NCBI GenBank assembly: GCA_025529335.1
Contig: JAMYHX010000594.1
Coordinates: 1-23,235, forward strand
Length of the DNA: 23,235 nt
Direction: 5' to 3'
Source of the DNA: Rhizopus sp. PT2906
Lineage: Eukaryota; Mucoromycota; Mucoromycetes; Mucorales; Rhizopodaceae
The translations under genes were made by a program, and so were the position numbers. Under the pieces are notes generated by a model. It worked only from the letters and a program-made list of their open reading frames with translations. It was not told the origin of the DNA and searched no databases. This document shows positions 1 to 8,552 of the stretch, piece by piece; the first letter of the stretch is position 1; each line of letters starts with the position of its first letter.

Positions 1-150
1 ATGAATTTTGTTCTCACCATGGGTGTATTTATTTTCGATCACAGGCGAATTTACTTTCCGGAAAGAGTGTATAACAGTGATAGAAAACACCAAAAATTAA
101 TAAATTTCATGGCAGTTGAAAAACCGTCCCAGTGGACATTTCATTTTTAA
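1..150 (+). other. Open frame running in from the window edge, possible 3' end of a gene
   Basis: Frame 1 is open from base 1 to a TAA at 148-150 (49 codons), with ATG codons at 1 and 19. An AATAAA-like site lies about 70 bp downstream (near 219). The peptide has no motif I recognise. It could be the last exon of a gene starting left of the window, or chance in AT-rich DNA. Positions 151-575 show nothing else coding. Confidence 0.2.
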
Positions 151-575
151 AATAATGTGTATTCAAATCTAGTTGATAACTATAGTGTTGATTTCACCAA
201 AGTATAAAGAAGAGGCTAATAAATAATACAACACGAAAAGACACGTAAGCTATTTTTATTTCTTTCTTTACAGTTTTATAAGCAATCTTTTGAAAAACAC
301 TGGAACGGTTTTTTAACCCACTGTAGTGTGTAAAATTAATAATTCACAATCTGACATGTTGCCAACTAAGTTGATAAAGTACGTAATGCTAAATGTAGAA
401 TGATTGTAAACAATGTACTAAATCCTTTGCCAAGTACTTTTTGAACCTCTTTTAGTATAGACACTCCAACGAATAAGATATAACTATAGAAAGGAGTAAC
501 GTATCTACAAAGCACGTGATGATCACGTGAAAATACTGCAATAATATAATCATGAGCTTCAAGCAAGAAAAGCGT

Positions 576-659
576 GGTATCATGACCGAGTGGTCCAAGG
601 TGTTAGACTTAAGATCTAATCCGCGTAAGCGGGCGTGGGTTCGAACCCCACTGATATCA
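576..659 (+). tRNA. tRNA-Leu (anticodon UAA)
   Basis: This is an 84-nt cloverleaf without an intron. The acceptor arm GGTATCA (576-582) pairs with TGATATC (652-658), with one G-T wobble, followed by discriminator A659. The anticodon stem TTAGA/TCTAA encloses the loop CTTAAGA, giving anticodon TAA. A long variable arm (CCGC..GCGGG) marks a class II tRNA, and the T arm has GGTTCGAACCCC (B box). A TTTT at 665-668 would terminate RNA polymerase III. It reads UUA codons, which should be common in this AT-rich genome. Confidence 0.95.
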
Positions 660-997
660 ATACCTTTTACTTTGAGTTTTTATCTGAGATTGTATTCGCC
701 GATGACGTAGATAAATTAAAATTCCACAAAATTGATTTCTTTCGATATTTGTTTTGCTTTTACGATGTGATGAAACAGACGATGATAATGCCAACCACTT
801 TGTAATGTAACGGTGGTGTTCGTTGAGTTGCTTAGCTTTAAATGAACAAGTCAATGATTAACAATTTGGATTTTTTATTGAAGAGAAAAAAGAGAAGAAA
901 AAATTTTTATTGCGAATATATTTAGAAGAGATATTTGGAACTGCGATACTGTAACCTTTTAGACGAATTTGGTAGCCATGTGCCACAAGATCAATAC

Positions 998-1023
998 GAA
1001 AATTTCGTATAAACGAAATTTTC
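998..1023. repeat. Perfect 11-bp inverted repeat with 4-nt loop
   Basis: GAAAATTTCGT (998-1008), loop ATAA, then ACGAAATTTTC (1013-1023). It lies about 55 bp upstream of the TATA-like motif that opens the first LTR-like segment, so it may belong to the same dead element. No T-run follows it directly, so it is not a clear terminator. Confidence 0.6.
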
Positions 1024-1076
1024 ATATATTTGAAAATATCGATATTCAAAGAGTAGTCCTGATGTACGTTCAAAAA

Positions 1077-1310
1077 CATATAAATAGCCTTGGTCCTTAC
1101 CTCTCCTTGTCAAGATCATTCAATTCAATTCAATAAAATTCAAAAAAATAATTCAACCAATTGAATCAAACCCCTTTTCTTTTCTTTATATCTTTCATAC
1201 AATAAACAGGACATAACTTTTGTTCCTGATCTCTTATTATCTTTTACGTTACTTTATACTTCACAGTTTGATCAACTTTAAAAGATCTGGTGGTCACTTC
1301 AAGCACCTAA
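1077..1310 (+). mobile_element. LTR-like segment, copy 1 (degenerate)
   Basis: In order this stretch holds a TATA-like ATATAAATA, a CATTCAATTC block, the polyadenylation-like AATAAACAG, a TTTGATCAA block, and the 13-mer AAGATCTGGTGGT (1282-1294). The same ordered motifs recur in the same orientation at 1918-2140. The order TATA, poly(A) signal, then a TGG-initiated site is what an LTR 3' half followed by a primer-binding site looks like. No reverse transcriptase, protease or integrase reading frame survives nearby, so this would be a solo or heavily deleted element. Confidence 0.35.
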
Positions 1311-1917
1311 ACTTATAAATCTCAAGAAAACTTTCTATATTAACAACAACCCCTACAAACCATAAGAAAAATTACAATACTACCGTTACTAACGATACCA
1401 GAATGCATATAGTGTTATTATATGATATGTTATGCTGCAGTGTAATTACTGACATTTTCATGACTACTATAAGTGTAAATATTAGTATTATTGTATGCTT
1501 GTATTATGTATTAATTACAGAGCTATTACGCCTACCCTGAGGGAGATGCGAAGTCTCAACCAAGAGTTCTGTTGTCTTATTGTTTGTACTCGAGCTTGCA
1601 ATGTATTATAGCACTATATCACTAAAAATGAAGGTGACCAAGATGGCATAAATCCCACATCCAAAGGTACTTTTCTTTTTTTTTTTTTTTTTCAGTATAG
1701 CTAAAAACGAAAAATGTCGGTACAACCAAAAGTTTTATTATGTTGAAAAGGTTGTAAAGATAAACATGAATATTCCACATATTATTAAGTAAAGTAATTC
1801 AATTCAATTCATCAAATCTTGCATTTTTAGTTCATATACAATGTGGCTTCTGAGTAGGTTATTTAAATGGGTTTTTTCATAAAACGAAAAAGTAATCCTA
1901 CTGTCATCATAAGAAAT

Positions 1918-2140
1918 ATATATAACCATGCTCTCTTGTTGTTCCTTTGAAATCATTCATTAATTCATGGTGTTAATCATTTTTATATCTTGTATTCTTT
2001 GTAATAAACAGATTTTACTACTTTTATAAAATGTCTCTGGTCTTATTCTTAACTTTCTTTTATGCAGACTCTTTTAACAATCTGATCAATTGACCTTGTA
2101 AGATCTGGTGGTTGCTCATAAACTCAGATTATCATCAAGA
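1918..2140 (+). mobile_element. LTR-like segment, copy 2 (degenerate)
   Basis: This is the counterpart of the segment at 1077-1310. It has ATATATATAA, CATTCATTAATTCA, AATAAACAG, TCTGATCAATT and the identical 13-mer AAGATCTGGTGGT (2100-2112). The two copies are well diverged between these blocks, so they are old or come from related families. A purine-rich stretch near 2275-2290, followed by TTGTAG, could be a polypurine tract and the start of a further LTR; this is weak. Confidence 0.35.
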
Positions 2141-3696
2141 CTATACCCAAATGTTTGCTTAATTATATGGATTAAGTATTCACATAACAAGAAGCGATGT
2201 GCTTAAGAAGAGTCTCTTTTTTGGTTGCTTATATTACTTGAAACAACAGTTTAGCAGTGAGGAGATCAGTTTCTAAAAAGAGGGGCCATTCTTGAGGACC
2301 ACAAAAGGGACGCCTATCCCTCAAGTTGTAGTATATTTCATACTCTTGTATTTAATTTAAAAGTTATCCTTAACTGATCTATTCATTATAATTTTATAAA
2401 AATCGTCCAGTGAAAAAGTAACTTGATACATAGGCCGTTAAAGTAAACGGGTTTCACACCAACAGCTACGGCATCGAGATATCCTCCTTTAAAAAGGGGA
2501 AATCCCTGTTGATCATGAGAACACCGTCTTACACTTTATTCATAAATTATTCGCACATTGATAAAAAAGTGATAATTTCAGACAACAAATGAGACAACAA
2601 AATAATAATAAAAGAGAGCCCACAAGAAGCAAAAGAATGAATAAAGAAATGGTTAGTAAATCAGTTATTTGCATTGATATTAAATACTTGCATTATAAAG
2701 AAGAGTTTTTATAAGAGAAAAAGAAAGAAGCAAGAAAAGTGAGTGCGCTTGTAAAAGAGATTATGTATATCTTTCCCGAAGTGCATCATGGGTGAAGGTA
2801 GCGATAAGCAGTCTGGAAACGTAAAAAAATAGAAAAAAGAAACAAGCAAAGAGAAGGGATCAAGATAGAGAATTGTTGGAACCAAAGCTTGATAAGAACC
2901 AAACTATCCCCAGCTAGAACTGGGTTAGTTTCGATGTTATGATCTATAATACTACATAATAGTTTCTTACAAGAGTAAAGAATATAACATACCTTGGGGT
3001 TAACTGGGGAATAGCTAGTCTTACTTTTTGGTCCAAAGAAGAAAATCAAGTCAAGATTAGACCATTAAGTGTCTAACAACTTTTCATTTTGTTATAAAGC
3101 ATTGGCCACATTTATCTTCTCTCAAAACGACAGAATCATTGTCTTTAAATATAAAGAAAGGATTGATAATCAACTAAAGTGTAATTGCTATTGGTTTTAA
3201 ATTGTGTGCAAATAATTCCTGAAAGCCGTCTAATAATTACACTGCTTGGCCCCAACACTGTCGTAAATTGCTGTAGGGTAATATTAATGATATTAGAGTT
3301 ACTGTCGTTGCCAAAAATATACCCGATAACCCAATTAAAAATGTTTTTGAGTAAATGAGGAATGTCTATAAAGCATTGATACGGCCTTTTCAACCAGACA
3401 TACAACCATATTGACGGGATGAGGCACCTGGTGCCTAGGAAAAGGAATAAACCAATACCGCCAGACTACTCTTTGCCATCCAGGTCGTAAGTAAATGATT
3501 TATTCAATCAATAGGATTGTTCAAACATTTATTGTTATTTTTTTCGCATATTAACATTGATATACATCAGGTCAGTGTACAGACCAAACAATGTAGCTTT
3601 ATTTTATATTTAGTTAAAGAAATGACTATAATATACATTATGCAATACTAGCAGATGAGGATATTTATTTATAAGATACTATTTACGAAACTAAGA

Positions 3697-5025
3697 TTAA
3701 GAAAACATTTTGCTAAATCGCTTGCCAGACTTTTTCAATTTTTCCTGTATTTTTGAAGAAACTGAGGGTTTAGGTGAAGGTTTGGGTCCATTGGGTACTG
3801 AAGCCTCGGCTGCTTTTTTGTTTACACTCTTTTTCCTTTTTAAACGAATAGATGAAAATCTATTTTTACTCAAGCTTGAGCTTGATTTTTCTGGTTGGGG
3901 CATAATATTGTACTCATTTACGATGGATACGTCCTTCAAAGGCTGTTTCTCTTCCAGGGTAGGCGTGGCAGTTTTCTCAAACTGACTTTTTGGTGTAGTA
4001 TAACGTGTTGCATTCGTCTCACTACTTTGTCGAGAGCAAGTAGATGTAGTTGTTGATAATTGATATAGCGGTAATTCATCAGATGATCCTTCCTGTTGCT
4101 GTTGCTCCTCTTGTCGTTCTTGCATGGACGCTAACGACTGCTCTGATTCAGACGAATCATGCTCTGATTCAGACGAATCATGCTCTGATGAAGATTCGTC
4201 TTTTTTTGTTAGATAAGGCTGTTCGTGTATTAGTTTGTCATTGCCAACACTTTCATGCAAAAGACTGGTTGTTATGGTAAACGGGATCACTTGCTCCATA
4301 TCACTGTTAGGTAACACTGACATCACATGGAGCTGCTTAAGTGGCAAATAATGACTGGATGCATCGTTGCTTGTTTGAATTGCTTCATGCTGATCTTTTA
4401 ACGGTTCCTCTTGGTCCATTGTTTGAGGCAAAGGGACCATATTTTTTTGTTGGACTATTTCAGATAGGGTAGAATCTATCTTTTCTTTTTCAATTGTTGC
4501 GATTGGGATAGTCTCTGTTTGTTTTACTTTAGTTTCAACTACTGCTGCAGATGTATCTTTTTGTTCAATTGGTACATGTGAAGATGTATGCATATGCTCT
4601 TCCTGTTGCATTATTAATGATGAATCAATGGACCTTTGCTGGCCTACCGTTGGCGATATGCTTTCTTCTTTTTGATCAATTAATGGAAGTGATGTAACCT
4701 CTATTTCTTGAGCTATAAAATGTGATGTGATATCTTTTTCATCAGCCATTTTATTCTCACAGACAGTCAAGGGACATTTGATTTCATGTGTTTTTTGTTG
4801 GATGATCCCAATTGAATCTGTTTGATTTGATAACAGTGGCTTTAAAAGTGTGAATAGTATAAGAATGATAAAAGAAAGGGAAAGGGTGATGGTAGAGAAC
4901 CAGTCCTTTTTCTTTAAAGACAAGGCAAATAATGAAATGAATTCATCTGTAAGACGAATGGTTTCATTAGGTCTTATAATAGATGTTAAAAGATAGATAT
5001 TAAAAACTATTTTCAAACAGTTCAT
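3697..5025 (-). CDS. Putative membrane-anchored low-complexity protein, unknown function
   Basis: Single exon of 442 aa. I chose the ATG at 5023-5025; the frame stays open upstream into the neighbouring transposon repeat, but only with non-ATG starts and a poly-Phe run from a pyrimidine tract. A hydrophobic N-terminal stretch and one strong transmembrane segment (about residues 42-62, ending ILFTLLKPLL) are followed by about 370 residues rich in Ser, Glu, Gln and Thr, probably disordered. There is an acidic tandem repeat (SEHDSSE), an LPLY motif, and a basic Lys/Ser tail. It resembles a single-pass protein with a long cytoplasmic tail, but I recognise no family. The Tc1 element sits only 68 bp upstream of the start codon, so its original promoter has probably been displaced. 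Confidence 0.6.
   Translation of the reverse strand: MNCLKIVFNIYLLTSIIRPNETIRLTDEFISLFALSLKKKDWFSTITLSLSFIILILFTLLKPLLSNQTDSIGIIQQKTHEIKCPLTVCENKMADEKDITSHFIAQEIEVTSLPLIDQKEESISPTVGQQRSIDSSLIMQQEEHMHTSSHVPIEQKDTSAAVVETKVKQTETIPIATIEKEKIDSTLSEIVQQKNMVPLPQTMDQEEPLKDQHEAIQTSNDASSHYLPLKQLHVMSVLPNSDMEQVIPFTITTSLLHESVGNDKLIHEQPYLTKKDESSSEHDSSESEHDSSESEQSLASMQERQEEQQQQEGSSDELPLYQLSTTTSTCSRQSSETNATRYTTPKSQFEKTATPTLEEKQPLKDVSIVNEYNIMPQPEKSSSSLSKNRFSSIRLKRKKSVNKKAAEASVPNGPKPSPKPSVSSKIQEKLKKSGKRFSKMFS
4140..4189 (-). repeat. 21-bp in-frame tandem repeat, two full and one partial copy
   Basis: Unit GCTCTGATTCAGACGAATCA plus T on the + strand occurs at 4140-4160 and 4161-4181, with a partial diverged third copy to 4189. 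Because 21 is a multiple of three, copy-number changes keep the frame of the host gene. The repeat encodes the Ser/Glu/Asp heptad SEHDSSE. Confidence 0.85.
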
Positions 5026-5093
5026 TTTTTTAGTATACAAATACACGAAAAAAAAGGAAAAAAAAAAAAAAGGAGAGAGAGAGGTATGTTGTA

Positions 5094-5237
5094 CAGTGAG
5101 AACGGTAAACTTTGTCACTGAGAAAATTAAATGTCCGTAACCAAAAAATAAATGTTACTTTCCAAATGATTGTCCCTTTATGTCTAGAGAAATATCACAA
5201 TAAGTTAAATCGAATTGACCTAAAAGTGATGTGTATT
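5094..5237. repeat. Left terminal inverted repeat of the Tc1 element
   Basis: About 144 bp matching the right end in reverse complement. It contains five GTCAC/GTCC-type boxes (first bases at 5114, 5133, 5154, 5172 and about 5194). Compared with the right end it lacks two segments of about 22-24 bp, that is two boxes. The C-terminal codons of the transposase lie inside it. Confidence 0.9.
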
Positions 5238-6474
5238 TTTTGACTTCAAAGCGATTAGAATAACGTTTTATTATAACATTGAACGATTTGTCGTTTAGAA
5301 TGACTGGCAAAGTTGTATAGAATTTCAGTAGGTATGGCATTACATCAGACAACTTTTCTTCAGCCAACAGTTTGTGGCGTTTCAATTTTCCTTTAAGATT
5401 GCCCAAAACTGTTCAATTAGATTTAATTCAGGCGAATATGGAAGCAGATGCATCAGCTTATAGCCACGACTTTTGATTTTCCTCATCATCGGTTTTGATT
5501 TATGTATAGTGCAGTTATCCATCACCAAATAACTCTCTTTTAGATATTCATTAAGATTCAAGATATCAAGCAGAACGTTCATAAATTTGATAAAGTGCGC
5601 AGTTGTCGTACCTTTTGATATCGATTCTGAGCTATCTTGCGCACTGCTCTCGTTATTATCATCTACATACTCTGTAGCTGGTTCTTCTATAATAAACTCA
5701 CCTGTAGTATGTTTTTTGCCCTTTGCTACTTTTTTTTTTCTTGCTTGTTGATGCCTTGTTACTTTGAAACTTCTCTTTTTTTGATGGTGGATTCTTTATC
5801 GCTACATGAATGACGCTAGATGCATGTATAGCTCCAATGATCGTATGAGATGGGGCCTTTGTTTTAGTTGTCTTCACTATGGCAGGTATTCCAGTATCTG
5901 CTCTGGCCCAATTATTTCTCAAATTTATATGAAATCCAGTTTCGTCGATAAAGATACAGTTTTTTGTAAAGTCTACATCAGAATCTTTCCATTTCATAAA
6001 CCATTCATATCTCGTCTCTAAGTTATCAGCAGAGCTTCTAGCTTCGAGTTCAAATGTAGGTTTCTTAACTGTCACAAGTATATTGTTCCTCAAGTGATGA
6101 TTAAGTTGCGTTTTGGAAATAGAAAAGCCCATAAACTCTTTAGATAGCTCACTGATAATATCTTCAGAATAAAGCTGAGGATCCTTATCAAGTAGTTCTC
6201 GAATATATGTCTCGTGTTCAGTTGAGAAAGAGCTTGGGCGGCCAACATTATTTTTTGAAAGTTTGTATGGCACTTCATTTGTTTCCTGATAACGTTTCCA
6301 CCATCTCCGGACAGTGCAAGGCTCAACGCCAAGCTCTTTTGCAAATCGAACTATCCTTCCTCTTTCTTCAGCGCTTTCTAACATTCGATCTATAAACATC
6401 TCTCTTGTATGATCGCTATAATCATTATACATATTCTGCTTCAATTTTGGTTTCGTGGCGGCTTTTCTTAACAT
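5155..6474 (-). pseudogene. Tc1/mariner DD34E transposase, frameshifted
   Basis: Cut-and-paste transposase in several frames. The first ATG is at 6474. The N-terminal part has a paired-type helix-turn-helix (FAKELGVEPCTVRRWWKRY) and a GRPS linker. The catalytic domain shows the first Asp in IFIDETGFH, the second in VMDNCTIHKS and the third residue Glu in LNLIEQFW, with exactly 34 residues between second Asp and Glu. Two frame breaks are visible. One coincides with an A10 homopolymer (coding strand, near 5731-5740), one base too long to join the halves. The other is near 5382, where a -1 shift is needed just after the catalytic Glu. An unusual Lys/Ser-rich and then acidic stretch of about 60 residues lies between the first and second Asp. 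The stop at 5155 falls inside the left inverted repeat. Confidence 0.9.
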
Positions 6475-6514
6475 TTTTTTCTTCAATAGATTTGTGAGCT
6501 TCTAAATATGAGCT

Positions 6515-7978
6515 CTATGTGGCTATAGTTTCCAGGACAACGTTAGGGTCTGTAATTTGCGTTAGAACATCCTCCATAGGGTCAAAAGCTTTTATCCCTA
6601 GATCGTTGTAAGCATTCTTCTGTCCATCTTCGTAAAAAAAATAGTTGCGCCATACATCCAATTCGTCCTCTCCAGTCCATGTATTCTATGGCAAGCTCTT
6701 TCTTGGCGATATTGTGGATGTTGTATGCATTACAGAGTTAATTCTAATGTTCTTGCTCTGTTGTCGGTTGCATATTGTAGTGAAAGCGGTAAGCCTTTTG
6801 AATTCAGTAGAGCATACTTCAATAACTGTGTCATTATACTTTGTTTTCGATAACATATCTATTCGTCTTCCACTGTCCGCCTCATCTTCATATAGTATTT
6901 TCATATATTGACTAGCTTGAGAAATTGTTTCTCCATCATATATAGCGACATTATTTTCATCTTCAAATAATATATCCATTAATTCAGCGAACTTTCGAAG
7001 ATACATATTTTCTGAATAACTGCCCATCATCTCGTCAGACTCCTTCGCTCAGAATTTGAAATTGAAGACGGCTTGCTGTACAATGCGGAACAATTTGTAA
7101 TTATCAAACGTTTTATCTGGTTGGTCGTCAAAGTAATATAATATTCTATTGGCATTTTTATCAAAACGATATTCCAATAGGTCGTCGAAAAGATTGTCAA
7201 TTTTTACAGTAATTGAACTTGATAGTAGTGTTCTGCGTTTTTCGCATTCGTCCATAATCTCTGTATATGCTATCGTATCGAATTCAGCTGCATATTTCTC
7301 TCTGTAATTACAATCCACAAAACCGATGTTGCGTGACAAGCACAGCTTCATTAATTCCATGTCTTCGCAGTCCATTTTTGATTGGCATAGTAATTTCGCT
7401 GCCTTGTTTAGCAGAATAGATGATAATCCTTTCCTTTTGGATATGTATAATGAGTCGGAAAGGAGTATGATACCTTCAAGGATCCTATTTTTGGCCACTA
7501 CACGTAACTGGTTGAATAGATAGTGCATCGCTTGCTCACTCCCTCCGTGCTCTTGTTTATCAATCTCTTGTTCTTCGTCGTCCTCTTCGTTTTCTGAACC
7601 GAGTTCTTTATATTTTTCGAGGCTGATTGAAGCTGACTTTGCGTATTTACCAAGAGTAGTAATGAAATTTACTTCATATTGTGCGTCTACATCTCTAAGA
7701 GCTTTAATCTTTTTGTGAATAGCTTGAAATTTGGCGGAAGCTCTGGTAGGGAACTTCTTCAGCTTGGCAGTGGTGCGTCGCATGGATGTCAGGTTATTGT
7801 AAAGGCTAATCCAATGTTTCATTAAATGCAATGCTGAAGTGGCTCCAGCATCAACCACTGCAATACTCTTTTCTTTCTTCGTAACAAATTGATTAAATGT
7901 TGCTTTCGAGGTTGTTTCCAAATAGCTTTCAACGATCTATTGTTTTTGTAGAGTCTTTTTGTTGATCTCTTTAACCAT
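6515..7978 (-). pseudogene. Passenger gene of the Tc1 element, unknown function, three in-frame stops
   Basis: From the ATG at 7978 to TAG at 6515-6517 there is one continuous frame of 488 codons, broken only by TAG (7937-7939), TGA (7049-7051) and TAG (6686-6688). There is no change of frame between the pieces and each piece has normal coding composition. The middle part is helical and Lys/Glu-rich with an acidic stretch (ENEEDDEEQEID). The segment after the TGA holds a possible nuclease-like pattern: GE, then GRRIDML, then TVIEVCSTEFK, reminiscent of PD-(D/E)xK folds, although the usual Lys after Glu-x is Cys here. It belongs to no transposase family I know. It ends 40 bp before the transposase ATG on the same strand. 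Part of the 3' portion (6530-6690) also gives plausible peptide in another frame, so a frameshift there cannot be excluded. Confidence 0.65.
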
Positions 7979-8087
7979 TGTTAAAGTCTCTTACGTTTGA
8001 GAAAAAAAGAAACAAAGAAAGTCGGTATGTTCTAGCAAGCTTTCTATTCCTGTAATGTGTTTCGTCTTAGGAGCTACATCAATTTTT

Positions 8088-8546
8088 CGGGTTTTGCTAT
8101 TTGCACTGCACATCTGCACAACATTTTTACAATTATTGACGTAAGCAATTCAATTTGCATAGAAAAACAGCATATTTATCGTAATTACCTTATAAGAGCT
8201 ACATCTTGTAAAAAAAATTACTTGAAGAAAGAAAAACAAAAGAAAACTGACCACAGAGTGCATCATTCTTCTAGACGCGTCATGCCCAATTCTCATTGGC
8301 CCATGATAAATTCATGCAATAAACCCGTTTTCTTATAAAATGATGCTATTTTTAATGATGAGCTCTCAGCATAATAAAGACATTATTACAGACTCATCGA
8401 CAAATGCTTCTGTTATACTTCAGTCTTGTACATGGTGTTGAGTGTAGGTGTAGTTTGCCTAGTGCTATTTGCTGTACAAATTGAATTGCTTACGTCACTA
8501 ATTGTGAAAATGCAGTGCAGATGTGCTGTGCAAATAGCAAAACACC
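8088..8546. mobile_element. Nested MITE-like element with long terminal inverted repeats
   Basis: The left arm from about 8088 (CGGGTTTTGCTATTTGCAC...) and the right arm ending at 8546 match in inverted orientation over about 73-77 bp. ATTTTT flanks it on both sides (8082-8087 and 8547-8552) as a putative target duplication. Removing the element joins ACATCAATTTTT to AGGTCAATTCG, which matches the uninterrupted left repeat of the Tc1 element (ACATCACTTTTAGGTC). This is direct evidence of insertion into an existing Tc1 copy. The roughly 310-bp interior has no ORF, so it is non-autonomous; the superfamily is not clear. Confidence 0.8.
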
Positions 8547-8552
8547 ATTTTT

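Larger units (their letters stand above)
660..3696. other. Gene-poor AT-rich stretch with decayed repeats
   Basis: No convincing gene was found here on either strand. The stretch holds two LTR-like segments, a perfect hairpin (998-1023), a T17 tract (1676-1692), a 7+1+7 bp palindrome (3422-3436), and short ORFs on the minus strand (2786-3049, 3145-3405) without recognisable domains. Some may be remnants of transposon coding sequence, but I cannot assign them. Confidence 0.5.

Noticed and set aside
2786..3405. Two minus-strand ORFs of 87 and 86 codons
   Set aside because: No recognisable domain, no clear start context, and splice joins tried between them gave no sensible protein. Possibly decayed transposon sequence.
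5026..5118. N-terminal extension of the 442-aa protein into the Tc1 inverted repeat
   Set aside because: Needs a non-ATG start and translates a pyrimidine tract and transposon end. The ATG at 5025 is better.
6100..6400. Plus- and minus-strand ORFs overlapping the transposase N-terminus
   Set aside because: Shadows of the helix-turn-helix coding frame.
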